64,000 nucleotides of DNA, taken from positions 1,922,001 to 1,986,000 of the forward strand of contig JBAJFE010000038.1 in NCBI GenBank assembly GCA_037903355.1, given 5' to 3'. A program made the translations under genes and the position numbers. Shown here piece after piece: positions 52,093 through 64,000 of the stretch. The notes under the pieces were generated by a model. It was given only the letters and a program-made list of their open reading frames with translations. It did no database searches and was not told the origin of the DNA. Positions within the stretch are counted from its first letter, which is position 1. Each line of letters begins with the position of its first letter. This stretch comes from Trichuris trichiura. Its lineage: Eukaryota; Nematoda; Enoplea; Trichinellida; Trichuridae.

Positions 52093-52878
52093 CAGCAGTA
52101 CCCTATTGGCTTGAAAACGTTGCTCACTGACGGCGCATTCCAGGATTCCCATATTGAGTATTGTATCAAAGAAAATTACGTTCCGCGTCATTTACCCAAG
52201 GTAAGGGTCAATCGCGTCATGGTTACTTTGTCTAATAGTATTAGTTATCGCGCTGTAAACCAGTTAAAGGTGGATCGCCAGTTCGCACCGAGCGTGTCTT
52301 ACATTGCATTTACTGTTTCACAATTGCCGTATTCGGCAAAGCGTGAAAAGGAACCGCCTATAAAGCAACGATATGGTCAACCACCTTCCCTGACAACGAC
52401 ACTAGTGCAAAAACAGTTAAATCGTCAAGAAATGTCAAAGCGAACAAATTTCCCTGGGCTGCTCTCATTGATAGTATGCGAAGAGACAGGAAGACTAAGC
52501 GCAATGGCAGTGAGAGAAACTTTTGCTGAACATGACAAGTTTTACAAAAAAGGGGAAAATGATGATTTGGTCGATTGTTTCTTCCCTTTAAGTCGACTTC
52601 AATTTGGGTACTCTGTCTTGAATTTAATGGTAATTGCTGAGTAGTTGCGTCACACATTTCAGTTTTAAATTCTATAAACTTCAGTTTAGCATAAGCGGAT
52701 CAAGGCTTCCTGAAGTGCTGCGCAGTTCATGCTGCTCACGGCTGTATCATATGATTCGGATGACTTATTTCATCGCTTCAGAAATCTGTAACTCAATTAA
52801 ATGGCATTTTCCTACTGGCAACTCACGTATTAGCATGCTGGAAAGGTGTGCAAGGGTGCTTGCATTTAAATTTAATTA
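52093..52878 (+). CDS. Candidate two-exon gene of unknown family (3' part)
   Basis: A long open block (52093 to about 52629, some 180 codons) begins right after an acceptor-like AACAG and can be spliced, phase 0, from a donor GTAATT at 52630 to an acceptor CTTCAG at 52684. That adds about 65 codons ending at 52878. Segments include EYCIKENYVPRHLPKVRVNRV, KRTNFPGLLSLIVCEETGRLSA, DLVDCFFPLSRLQFGYSVLNLM and, in exon 2, CNSIKWHFPTGNSRISMLERC. No family is recognised and no upstream exons were assigned. Protein-like composition and a clean phase join support a real gene. Confidence 0.35.
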
Positions 52879-55800
52879 ATGTGAGCATCCATTAGCAGAG
52901 AGAAGCGAAGCGGTGGGTGCAAATGTTGCAAACAGACTGCGAGGTCGCATGGAAGTTCATTTGTCCCGCAGGAGAGATGCCGAAATGATCAAATTTCTTT
53001 CTGGAATTCACTGAATTCAGCAAAGGAATAATTTCAGTACCAAAAATTGTATGCATTGCCTATGACCATCTGCGGGTCCCCAACGCCTGCTGACGATAAT
53101 TAGACAAACCAGGATGCCATACTACGGATAAGTAGATGCCAAAGGTCTGGAAAGTCAGCATACGGAAACCGACTGATCATCCTAGCTTAAAGTCCCCAAG
53201 GGAGCTTCTGTCTTGTTGACGAGTTGAAAGAAGCAGGCCAACAACACTAAACCCTTCGGTAGATTACCGTTGGGAGGACAAAGGTGACCGCTGAACGATG
53301 GGCACGCGATTGTTTAAGCTATCATTTAGTGAGTTATAGTTCTCCACTTCCGGTGGTCACTCAGATTGTGGATTAGGGCCAAACTGAGTAGTGCATTGTC
53401 AGAAACAAATGGAAATGAGGACAACTCAGTCACTGGTCGGGCGTGACTCCTTTAAACTACTCATCTATGGCTTAACGCTTGGCAGCATCTCTTCCAAGCG
53501 AATAGAACCGCGGAAGGCCGAATCCGGTCAAAAGGACAGAACTATAGACGCAATCATATTAATGATGGCGCAATCTAATGAGCCTAAGCCACTTCAATGT
53601 CCGTTAAGTTAGCTTGAGGGAGCGAAAATCACGGGCTAGGTTATATACAGCAGTGTTATGAAAATTATTTTGCATCGCTTCTCGGATGAATAGTTGTCCA
53701 TAATTACTGCCATTGTAATGAAGGACAGTTGTCAACCTGCTGTTCGTCATTGAGGCAGAGCAGGTAAAACAAACCAGCTTGCAATTATCCAGCTACGACC
53801 GGTCTTGGGTTAATGCACATTGGTCATCATAAGCCTATGATCATCTGAAGATGAGACGTTACACCGATACTGGTTGTTAGCTGGGCTTTGTACCCTAATT
53901 GTAGTCGATAACTTCTGCATGGAACATTCAATGCGCCTACCTCACGGCGTCGGTGAGCTAACTTCTTCTTTACTTTCAACGCGAACAAGTTTTTCGCAGA
54001 AAGGTAAAGGTAAAGGCGCGTATGCCGATGACATTCCGCCGCAGTGGTTTGAACGGTCAGTGAAAAAGGCGTTTTCCCATTGTCACTGCGAGCAAGCATA
54101 TTTGTCGAAGGAGCAAAACGAGGGACTTTATTGTAGGTCGGCGGGCGCGTTTCTCACCACCGGCCAAAATGGAAGCGACAGTTTTCTGTCCGGCTCGGGT
54201 GCTGCCGCCTGTTGCGTAAGCTCGGCGTGAGCGACAAGTCCGGTTGAGCGAAACGGGGTAACCAGAGCTGTCATACCGCCTTGGGCGACAGTGTCATTGC
54301 TTTCGCTTGACCATGTTGCACATTGGACGACTGATGCGATTGTCAAATTTGCACCAAATAATTTTGAATTTGCGAGTCGTGAAAAAACGTTCCTTTCTAA
54401 ATGTTAGCCGCCGGTGAAGCCGGTATGGGTCAAAGGAACTGGCGCTTCCCCTGTTCCCGCCTCTAAAAGGCAGCCAACACATGGTGGTCAACTGAACATT
54501 TGCGTCCAATCGAGACCTCATCAGTAGGGATCATCCGTTTGGTGAGCTGGCACAAAGTCGCAACACTTTGGTATCCGTGGGACTTTCTGGAAGGGGTATA
54601 AGCTCATCTACTCACTACCAAAATTATCGCCTTTCTGATATCCTGTCCAACCTTGTCATCATGCTGAGCGTAGCTGAGGAAGATGACCAAACAGGTTCAA
54701 GCAGCCCTTCTCCTTCTGATACGCAGGTAGGCCTATTGATTTCGTTCTACTATGTTCATCCGATGCCACACTTTGCTACCTCCCACGTTTGCTAGACCAT
54801 AAAATAGATATTCAGTTGTGTAATTTATCTAATTTTTTGAAATTCAATCATGCTTCCAGGATTTTGTCCATTCTGCAGCGGCGCTTTATCATCGGGTGGG
54901 TAAAAGTTGAAAGCACCTACAGCAGATGCAAAACCGGTCTTATTGGTCATCAGTACGTAAATTCTTGGCTGACGCAATTCTTGTTTACTGACCATGTTGG
55001 TGGTCCACTTGCCAGTCCAGAATTGGACACTGAAGAGAGGGAAAGAGAGTGGAGCAGTAGGGTGAAAACGTTTACGGTTGATGCAGCATGGCATTTACGA
55101 TCAAGCTAGAGCACCCCACCCAACATGCTCAGAGCTCATTGATAGGTGGCTGCCCTCATTCGGCTCCTAGCCAGAGTCATATAGGTCAATTGTACAGTTT
55201 CAAGGAGCACCGTGGTTTCCTTTGGAAAAAGTGGATTGGCGTAACGCGCTACAACAAAGCTTTGTTGCTTCAGAGCCAACCCACAAAAATGATAGCTGTA
55301 TAGTTGATTTTGACATCAACTTTTGACCCTTTTTGCGAGCGAACTTTTGAGAACTGAAAAAGTCTTAGTTGACAAATACGCCGTGGATCAAGTTTCACCT
55401 ACTGCGACTAATTGATCATACAAGCAGTTTAGTCGCATGTTCACATGGCAGACAAAGGAAATGGGTTGCTGCAAATGCTGCAGGTGCTCGCTTGGAGGTG
55501 AGAGACCTGCTACCCTGGACCTTTGATCCATTAAACTGAGACCAGGCGGAGCTGTTTGGCAGCGCCCATTTTTCCTTGAGACGGCAGTCCTTAAAGAGAA
55601 GTAATTCCATTGATTTAGCCTGAACAGAAAGACGGGTCATTTGAGAGAGAGGTGGTAAAAAACAAGGTCGACAAAACGGGAACATGACCACACTTTGCTT
55701 TGAGCAGGCGTCGTTGCAAGTGGCTAGTCTGCGTTCTCAATGAAACAAACAGGAAACATTAGAATCTAGTTTTTGCGTTAGGTGGGCCATTCTGAAGAAG

Positions 55801-57577
55801 AATTCTCAAGGTTGCCGCTCGAAAGCAATGGGTCAGCATAAGGTACGGTCTCAGCTGCTCGACTGAGCGACCGATCTTCTCGCTGGATCACTTCCTTACT
55901 GGTGCATGCCATGCTGATAGCGGCAATTCTCATAGCCAATGATTTGCTACCGCTGACTGGCCCCATGTCGGCATTGTTGAACGGGAAAAGGATTGAAAAG
56001 ATTTCTATGAACGCGCTACAATGGGACACCTCCGGTAACATGCGTGCTGCGATGGCGATTGGCTATAATTGCATTCTGGCAGAGGAGAAAAGCTGACCCG
56101 ACCCGACAAGACAAAGACCTGTTTTGTGGCCAAAATCAGGGCGGAAGCGGTGAACGTTAGAGGGACAAAGCGCTGCGACTTTGCTAGCAATGGTGTGCAA
56201 TTGGCACACCGTCGCGTCCTGACCACACCCATTGCGGCTCCGTGCGCGCCTGCCGTCTGGGTAACGACAGTTTCCGGTGTCATCTCGGGTCGCGGGAAAG
56301 CTATCTGAGAGTTTAGCTGAGTATTTCAAAGTGACCAAGCGTGAGTCAGGTGATGCTTCCTTTCTAACCATTGGGTGCTAGAAGAGCTGATGGCAGCGGC
56401 GAGGCGGAAATCAGAAGTTCAAAATTCGCTGAACCCGCTGGTCACGGGGCAGCAGCTTTTCACTGAACAAAGAGCGCTTTCATCAACCGAATAATTGGCT
56501 CACTGCTTGACGCTTAGTGAAAAAAAGTTGCTGCTTCATTCCGGTCACTATTCATCGCTATGAACAATTCAAACCAGCTGAACGCTCATTTTACCCAAAA
56601 AGGCCTTTTCAGAGGGTCAGTGCCTAACCATGGACCACCCTCTTCCAATTATTAGAAGTAGCGGTAGCCATTGTTTACACTTTCATGAACAGTAGCTTCT
56701 TTTAAAATACGCAGCATGGATAGTCTGCATGGTCTTGCACATATGACCTACCTGACGTTATGAAAAATCTCTCTGCCTTGAAGATCGGTCTACGTTATGT
56801 GTGAGCGATACTTCCGCGCTCAGGGGTTACCTTTTCAGTAACAAAAAAGGAGAGTTTTATTTTCCTGTTGATGATAAGCGAACTGTTAATAGAGAACTGA
56901 GTCGTAACTGAGGCTGATGAAAGGGGCGCACATGGCAGCCTTGAGATGAGACAGCCACTGCCCATGAAAACAGAATGCATTATTCCTACCAGCTGATTTG
57001 CATAAGGAGATTGTTAATTGCCTAAGCCTGAAAGCTACCAAAAAATGTCCTTTTCTCTGCTTTCATCTATGCGCTGCGAGCGTTAATTATGACGAACAAG
57101 ATTATCTGACATGGGGAATTTTGATATTATGGGATTATTATTGGTCACACCCTTAGTTGTTACCTAATGTCGATGTTGCACCATTCTTGTTAATTATAGC
57201 TCCTGGCAGCTTAGGAGGGTTCACCTTGACCTCAACTGCCTTATACGCGCGGTTGAGACTTCAGTGAGTCATCTATATGTCGTTGCTGACAGTGAAATGA
57301 GAAAAAAGATCATTCGAAAATAACAGTGCTGTTTGGCTTGAAAAAATATTATATGCAGTACGAAGTAGATAATATGCTGTCAAGCTGTCCTCTAGGACGT
57401 AGCTTTGCGTTTTGCTCAAGTGTCCAAATGACTAATAAAACTATCCATGCAAGTTGAAATGAGATGGATAGACACCATCACACAATCACTGTGCGCAGGA
57501 ATGAAGCGGGGCGGTTTTACTACTACACAATTAGTGCCATGGAAATTTTTTCACGTTGAGTGACTTAACAGTTTTAG
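52879..57577. other. Unassigned region with scattered candidate exons
   Basis: This is more GC-rich than its surroundings between about 53.8 and 56.5 kb. Open blocks include 53874-54230 (+, about 118 codons, with ADDIPPQWFERSVKKAF), 54568-54727 (+, ends TQ at a GTAGGC donor) joined in phase to 54861-54902 (DFVHSAAALYHRV), and 55000-55110 (+, ELDTEEREREWSSRVKTF). None matches a family I know. They could be 5' exons of the downstream Pax gene, a separate gene, or chance open frames. Confidence 0.2.
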
Positions 57578-57662
57578 GGTCAACATCCCAGCTATCACAA
57601 GACAGACTGAGGCGTGGTGGCTGTGTGAACTGACCAAAGAGCGTGTATCTTTGTTGAATAAG
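57578..57662 (+). other. Possible upstream exon of the Pax gene
   Basis: 85 nt between an acceptor (GTTTTAG) and a donor (GTAGGC), open in one frame (TRQTEAWWLCELTKERVSLL), ending in phase 0. The next exon at 58008 begins in phase 0 with ATG, so the join is possible. I see no homology. Confidence 0.2.
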
Positions 57663-57785
57663 GTAGGCTTGCTTCTTCTGCTAGCTTGCTGAATCAGATT
57701 ACATCTAATACTAAAATTAGAGTTAATTTCATCATATTACTAAAATTTTCATATTTAGGACGAATATGAGGAAAGGTTCTGGAGC

Positions 57786-57818
57786 TTTCAGGACTCCTCT
57801 GGTCCCGTAAACTCCAGA
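57786..57818 (-). repeat. Degenerate hammerhead-like trace (copy F) with a flanking 9-bp inverted repeat
   Basis: The GAAAGC side and a GGAC/GTCC stem are kept, but the CTGANGA side is disrupted by inserted sequence. GTTCTGGAG and CTCCAGAAC frame it as a perfect inverted repeat. It is a decayed relative, not a candidate ribozyme. Confidence 0.4.
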
Positions 57819-58007
57819 ACATCTTCGCTTACTAAGCAGGTGCATTGTAACAAATGCCTTGAATATGAAGACGCGCATATCTGCTGAGAAACATTCTGTT
57901 TCAGCATATTACAGTATTCAACATTTATGCGTTAGAAAGCACTATGAAAGTTACAATGAATAAGCACTTAGATTCATGCTCATTATTAAGTATCTGTATC
58001 TCTTCAG

Positions 58008-61000
58008 ATGGTCGATTGTCATGACCTGTTCAGCTTAAAGCAGACGATGGCATCTTGCGCAGACCCAGTTGATGCTCCATTGTTGAGGCAAAAAAGTGTT
58101 AACTTGTCACCTTTTGCTGAGACGGCTGAAGAAGCATCCACGGCGGACAAAAAGCGTAAGTCGTAAAAGCGTTAATAGAAAGCAGCCTCCTGACCCCGGG
58201 AGGTGTCTCTTCATTCATGTCACAAATAATTATTGTAATAAAGCGTTTCCGGTAGCCACGGCGATGGAACTCATGGTAAGAGTAATTTTGTGAATGCAAC
58301 ACTGCTCTTCCGTCCACCCTCCTTTGCTTTTTTCTTTTAAAATGGGTAGCCCTGTGGGACGATCGGCTGGGGTCTCCTTTCCCGGAAGCTCTCAGGACGT
58401 TGCTCTGTTTTGGCTGACTGAGTCAGCATTGGTTGTCAGTTGTTATGTTGAAAAACTTCCATAAATGATTCAACGCCCACTGTCCACCAAAACAGCCTTG
58501 GAAGGGCTGGAAGGTTTCCATTGATTTCCACGGTCGTCAATGGAAAGTTCTAGTCGTCTTCCTGCTCACAATGCGTGCAACTGGATGAATTAACTCTAAA
58601 AAGTGAAACACTTTTTACCAGAATCTCAGAATAAGGAATAAGAACGAGCTAACGCACGCTCTGTGATGTACATCTGACCCAAAGGACATCTGAGGACCGA
58701 AAACAGAACAGATAGCTCGCTGTAGAATACGACAAGCCAGTGGTGAACATAAGTTACATTTCAACTTATCATTGGCTTGTCCAGGAAGGTACCTAACTGT
58801 GGAACGCACATTCCAGCTTCCTCAGAAGCATTAGTGAACGCAAAAGAAGAATGTCCAACCAGTTAGCTTTCGTAAGGCTAAATTGGCAAAAAAGCCATTA
58901 AAACAGCAATCATAACAGTTAGTTATACAAGAGATTTTCACCGCTCTGACTATACTATGCAGCATGACGTCATTTATACGTGACGGGCACCTTAGCGTAC
59001 GGTAGATGAACAAGTTGCCGAATAGGAAATTCCTCTGCGAACAACCAATGAAGATCGCTGAGGGGAGGGAAACAGGAAAGAGCCAAGACGAGTCATTGGT
59101 CAACAGCAAGAGTTTGCCACCGATGCACGGCGGAAAGTATCAATCATGTTAAAGCGTTGAGCTTTCCTGATGCGCAACATTGACATCCCATTGTCACTGT
59201 TCGGTTGACTTGGCCCTCATTGTTCCTGCGGTGTCCTGATCATCAGTGCAAAGCAAGTCAGCGCCCATCCTCAGGTCTCCTCCTACTCTCCCGCCTTCAC
59301 CGGCGCGGGGTCCCTTCACCTTGCGTTCTTGACCGTCCATGAACACCCTCCTGCTGAGCGCCAACCCAATGAAAGCCTGTTCGATCATTATGGACTATGA
59401 TCAGTGTCGCAGTGAGTATACAGTTGGTCAAATAGCGGGTTGCGGGATGCGCACGAGTTAAGCGACTTCATTATTATTTTTCGCCCATCTCAGTCTGTCA
59501 CGCAGTAGCGCAGCCCAAGCGAATCAGCGTTCCGTTGAGCGTTTAAAGTGAATAAGCTAATCAGATTTTCGCGTTCGTCATTCTCCGTCGCTTGTCAATT
59601 GTCTCACCAATCGTCACTGCTCAGCATCTTGCGGTCAGCGCGCATATTCGTTGCTGCCATTAATGGTGATTGCTGGTCTCTCCTTTCATCTAATTGTCAT
59701 CATCATCACCAGTTAGATTCCCTGTTGTGTGGCTACCGCCTTTTTCCATGGTCGTTTGCATTTGCTGATCCTTGTTTCTATTCATCCCAAAGAAAAACGA
59801 GCTTGCATGAATGCTTCGCCTACCCTCATCATACGAACTCAGATGTGGCTGGATGACGTTTGGTAAAATGCGTCTATTTCTATGCACTCACTTTACTCCA
59901 TCAGCCAAACGAAAATCCGTTTATGTTCATTTCAGGTCATACTGGGGTCAACCAGCTTGGCGGTGTATTCGTCAACGGACGTCCGCTTCCTGACCATGTT
60001 CGACACCGTATCGTTGAGTTGGCAAAATCTGGTGTACGACCATGTGACATATCCCGGCAGCTACGTGTTTCTCATGGATGCGTCTCAAAAATCCTTGGAA
60101 GGTATTACTCTGCTTTATAACTTTACTTGCTAATTGCCGCAACCCAATCTATTCACCACGTAGTGTAAGGTCGCTTTAATTTGCCCTTCCGTTCAGTATC
60201 AGTGGAGAACAGAGAGGGTCAGTTTTAATGCCGCCCCTGTGCGGCCTCTGAGAGCACATTGTTGCTGCCCAGCTGGCGAGCTTGCTCGAACGAGCGCTAG
60301 AACAACTTGAGCAGACACAATGACCGTCAGTCATTTGCCAGCTTTGATGATTGTTTCTATGACCAATGATGGGCACCGTTTAGCACAGTAATCAGTTTAA
60401 TGGAAATGTCGTGATGTATCGCCGCTAATCATCACCTACAGTAGAGAAGCAGGCGAAATCTTCGATTTTGCTCAGCCTGAGACTTCCATCCTTAGCGCCT
60501 CAGAGTGGCATATATTTAACATCTGGAAAAGGCAACAGGAAGGGAGTCTGTTCGTTTGATTTGCCTCATGGAACTTTCTTTCTTTTTTAGGTATTATGAA
60601 ACCGGGTCAATCAAGCCTGGTGTTATTGGTGGTTCCAAACCAAAAGTAGCTACCAACAAGGTGGTTAGCGCCATTGCTGGTTATAAGAAGCAAAATCCCA
60701 CAATGTTCGCTTGGGAGATAAGGGATCGTTTACTAGCTGATGGTATATGCGACCATGATAATGTGCCCAGCGTTAGCAGCATTAATCGTATCGTGCGAAA
60801 CAAAACAGCGGACAAGGTGTCCACTTCCCGTGGAGCAGATATTCAGCATCAGCAGCAACAACCGCAAGCAAGAGAATCTGCACAGCCTACAGCTCAGACA
60901 GAAAATGGACACTCCTCAGGGGGAGGATTGCATTCACCCAGTCAGCACCCATTGTTACGCTCAGGCGGAAATTCTACAGTGCCAGCCAGCTTGGCATCAG

Positions 61001-61637
61001 CGTATGTAATAAGTCACACGCCTCAGTCAACTCAGGAGATGATCCAGTCAAGAGTTGGGCCCTACTCTATCAATGGGCTACTTGGCATCGAGTCACAAGT
61101 GATTACAGCCAAACCAAATGCCGGTAAGTTAAAATTGGCTAGGAGAAGTGTTAGACAGGTACGATTCAGATTTCAAAGCGCAATCATCCGTCTTTCGCTG
61201 CCCAACAATGGCTGATTCGAATGCGGTTAGTTTCCTGTTGTACGCGTAAATTTTTCTTAAATTAAATGCAGTCTTTTATGCTAACGCAGGGATGGGTGAA
61301 TCGCGTTAAGTTGGAGAACCCCTATGCGACAGTGGCTGCTGATATTGGGGCTCTACTTTCGGCCGGTGGAAGTTCTGCCCTCTTTCCACCCGCCTGCATG
61401 ACGGCGGCTACTTATGGAGATCACTTCAATTTAATGGCCAATGCTAGTAGTAGTGAAGCAAAGGTGTTAAGCAGCAACGGCAATATGGGCACAGCCTGCA
61501 GAACGTCGAGTAAGCGACAAGTTTTACAGTATGTTTATTTGCCGTCAGACGCAGGAACGCGTCACGGTCCAACGGTCTCTACAACCTCCTTTAATGCACA
61601 AACAAGCGGGCGAAGGTTCTTCATGACCATACTGTAG
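58008..61637 (+). CDS. Pax2/5/8-class paired-domain transcription factor
   Basis: Sequence-specific DNA-binding developmental regulator of the Pax2/5/8 group (nematode egl-38/pax-2). Exons 58008-58155, 59936-60101, 60591-61158 and 61290-61637 join in phase to 409 aa; an alternative acceptor at 61272 adds six in-frame codons. Exon 1 codes an acidic N-terminal 49 residues, joined through KKR to [19 protein letters not shown]. The PAI half has [16 protein letters not shown], where Q, R and H at recognition-helix positions mark Pax2/5/8 rather than Pax6. The RED half runs [18 protein letters not shown] to [14 protein letters not shown]. An octapeptide YSINGLLGI follows 77 codons later and recruits Groucho-type repressors in relatives. 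I find no homeodomain, even partial. The C-terminus is uncertain: a GTAAGC donor at about 61510 could lead to further exons. First-exon assignment rests on phase, not homology. Confidence 0.85.
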
Positions 61638-61896
61638 GAGACGCGTGCTAAAAGTCGATTACCGCTTTTTACGCCCTGCTCCCGTGGCGAACAGGTTGCA
61701 TCCGGTGCCCAATACCGCCGTCAGGCGCAGCACTCTTCTCTCCTTTCTTAGCTCGCAAGAGTTGGCCTGCTTTCGGCCGGCTAATGTGTGACATCCGAAT
61801 AGGGTGACATTGAACAAGGGCGCTGAGTGGCTACGGGACCGGTTGTGGCGCGCCGGCGGCTCGATTTCAAAACTGCGGCCTCTCAATGACGATCAC

Positions 61897-61902
61897 AATA
61901 AA
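61897..61902 (+). terminator. Candidate poly(A) signal of the Pax gene
   Basis: AATAAA 260 nt after the stop at 61637; a second, less canonical AATAAA-containing AT tract lies near 62130. Confidence 0.45.
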
Positions 61903-64000
61903 CAGGAAACATTCGACCTGGTCGATCGCTCGTTTCCTCACTAAAGGCGGCTGTCAGTCAGCCATTGTCTGCATGACTGGCCGTGAAACATCGACAAGGG
62001 CATCGAGATACTTTACGCAAATTTTTCCTAACGCCTTTTGACCGTCTAACTGTGCTTGCTTATAGGAAGTTGGAAGAAGTTAAGGGAGTTAAAGATTGTG
62101 TAAATAATAGTATACATCAGCAATAAGTATAATAAATTCAAAGCAACTCTGTCTCATTCCAACGCTGTACACTAGTGCAGCCAGGTTTCATGAATTAGGG
62201 GATTCTTTGTTTAGCAACCACTTTTCGTGCGTTCAACTTTTAACGTAAACTTACTTTGATAATCAACTTTGGCACGGCAAAACAGCTGTACGCTACGGCC
62301 TCAGTCAATTTTTTAAGAACATTTCTGTCATCATGTTAAGAAGCATTATTTTCTTCCAGCTGCGGAACATTGACCTTCAATTTATTGCCAAAGACATGGT
62401 CTTTTGTAATGGCACAATATTGTTCATCCTGTTTAGATACGGTTTTGTCCGTTTGTTAGTTGACAATGCCAGTAATGAAGGCGAAACGTTCAGCAAAAAA
62501 GACTGCCAGCCAATTCGTTGCCTGAGCATTTCCCTTTGGCTGCTTGCAGCGGCAACTCTTGAAAAGGCAAAGCAGTGCCTGAGTGGAATAATAATTGTTC
62601 AAATTATTCTCTTCACGTTGTCAAGTTGCTTAGAAACACGGAATACAAAAAACTGATCTTTTCTCGAAACCTAACGAGACTGCTTGTGTAATGTAACTTG
62701 TGAAATTCTCTTGATCAGGTAGGCTAAAAATTGGAGGGAAGGCAGTCAGAGCTTTCAAGCTGCTTACAGGCTCCCTCCTCAGCTTTTGGAAAGTCACTCG
62801 TTGCTACTTGGTCACTTCTCTTTGTGCCATTGAGGTTTTTCCATGTTTTGTGAACTAAATCAAATTAAGTTTCGTTTTCGTCATTAAGAATGAACAGAGC
62901 GAAACTTAAATTGCACTGTGTTGTTGTGATCAATTATGCTCTTCTTCGTAATATCAGAAGAACTCCCTTGCATCGTTTCATAGGCATACACATTCAGAAA
63001 AAATGTCTGCAAGGATTAAACCCTAGCGACTCAACGATTCTGAGCATTAAGGCTGCTGCACGGAATGGTCTCGAAAGCATTTTTTCCCCATTTTCTAAGC
63101 TGAACTGTTTATGTTCTGAGCGAACTTAAAAGATTGAAAAGACTATTTTGCTAAAGATATTACTACGAAACGCTTACAAGCAGTTTTCCTCCATATGTTG
63201 AGTAAGATGGTCAGGTTTCCTTTCTTTAGCCATTCACGTGAATGGTTTTCGCGAATGGTGAATCAATGAATTAGATGTTTGCAAAATATTGTTAGAAACA
63301 AGTTCATCTGGAAACATGAAACTCCTCCGCATCATGAGAGACTTCAGAAAAATAGCATGCTGAGCAAAAGTATTTCCTTTAGAATCCTTGCCTCATAAGG
63401 GCAAGTGAGTGTGCACATCAGTAGCGCACCAATATACTTCTCTATAGAAACTTTCTATGAAAGCAACGTCAGCTCATTAATTGGCAACATTCAGGCAGAG
63501 CTGAATGGAACAAAAGGGCTTTGCTGAAATCGCAAAGATCCAAAATTAATATTTCAAAGCCTTCTATGATTTGCTACTTCTACAGATGATTAATGCCATT
63601 TTAAATGTTGTGCCACTGGCAGCGTCATCATAGTCCAGTAACAAACAACTATTCTCTCAAGCCTAAAGTTTAATCTCAAAAAATGTTCCCACAAGTCTTT
63701 CGTTCACGCAAAGAGACGACCAGTTTCTTAGAAAAGCATTTTGCCGACTCGTTAGCATAAGGAACAAATGTGGCGCGCTTTTTTGCAGCTCCAGTGATCG
63801 AACAGGTTGACTATTCAACATGTTCAGCGAACCGAGTCTGCATGCTCAAACTCTTGAACGTTGAAACAGGCTTACGAGCGACTTGAAAAGCACTAGTTTC
63901 TGCTTGTGACGACTCTGACGTATCAATAGAATTTTTGATTAATCTTGGTAAATAATTCACATTGTCTTGATTGTGTACCGCTTGAGCGGTAGAAATGAAA
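61903..64000. other. Right flank, no gene identified
   Basis: Plus-strand open frames at 62333-62656 (107 codons) and 62890-63129 are unrecognised. The only structured item is the ribozyme-like core at 62753-62782. Further Pax 3' exons here cannot be excluded. Confidence 0.3.
62753..62782 (-). ncRNA. Hammerhead-ribozyme-like core (copy G, diverged stem)
   Basis: On the minus strand: CTGAGGA, GG, a short stem GAGC/GCTT, then GAAAGC. Core bases are intact but stem II is weak. Confidence 0.35.

Noticed and set aside
55778..56371. Overlapping minus- and plus-strand frames of 64-102 codons
   Set aside because: They overlap each other on both strands in a GC-richer stretch where stops are rarer; none has recognisable content.

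Overview
The window looks like nuclear DNA of a small-genome invertebrate animal, most likely a nematode. Genes are split into many exons by mostly 45-60 bp GT-AG introns, with a few kilobase-scale introns loaded with transposon debris. Every recognisable product belongs to an animal family. There are no bacterial operons, tRNAs, rRNAs or CRISPR arrays that I can see. The nematode assignment is an inference from gene and intron style, not from a diagnostic sequence.

Layout. 493-9470 (+) is a PHD-plus-SET chromatin protein of the KMT2E/SETD5/UpSET type. Converging on it is 12160-10138 (-), an SLC18B1-like major facilitator transporter. NEDD8 follows at 13577-13338 (-). Divergent from NEDD8 is PICK1 at 14255-16100 (+), a PDZ-BAR adaptor. 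16.1-22.3 kb is gene-poor, with hammerhead-bearing repeats, a hAT end and a decayed pogo/Tigger-like transposon. 22353-23388 (+) is 3-ketodihydrosphingosine reductase (KDSR), tail-to-tail with a class-1B P4-ATPase lipid flippase (29374-23488, -). 29.4-40.2 kb is repeat debris: a second pogo-like copy in the opposite orientation and a mariner relic. 40697-48142 (+) is a Na-K-Cl cotransporter (SLC12/NKCC). 48.2-57.6 kb has only unidentified candidate exons, hairpins and tandem duplications. 58008-61637 (+) is a Pax2/5/8 (egl-38/pax-2 type) transcription factor with paired domain and octapeptide.

I rebuilt exon structures by hand for seven genes. For SLC18B1-like (415 aa), PICK1 (429 aa), KDSR (328 aa), the flippase (1207 aa) and NKCC (1057 aa) all splice phases close. 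For the SET protein and Pax the ends remain uncertain. KDSR (sphingoid base synthesis) and the flippase (bilayer asymmetry) both act on membrane lipids. PICK1 and NKCC are associated with neuronal and epithelial membranes, but nothing in the window links them.

The most interesting non-gene signal is a dispersed family of hammerhead-ribozyme-like cores (CUGANGA, stem II, GAAA) with compensatory changes in stem II. They sit inside foldback or tandem repeat elements at 3.5, 6.5, 18.6, 18.8, 43.0, 43.25 and 62.8 kb, with a further degenerate trace at 57.8 kb. Penelope-like retroelements are known to carry such ribozymes, so these may be remnants of, or non-autonomous relatives of, such elements.
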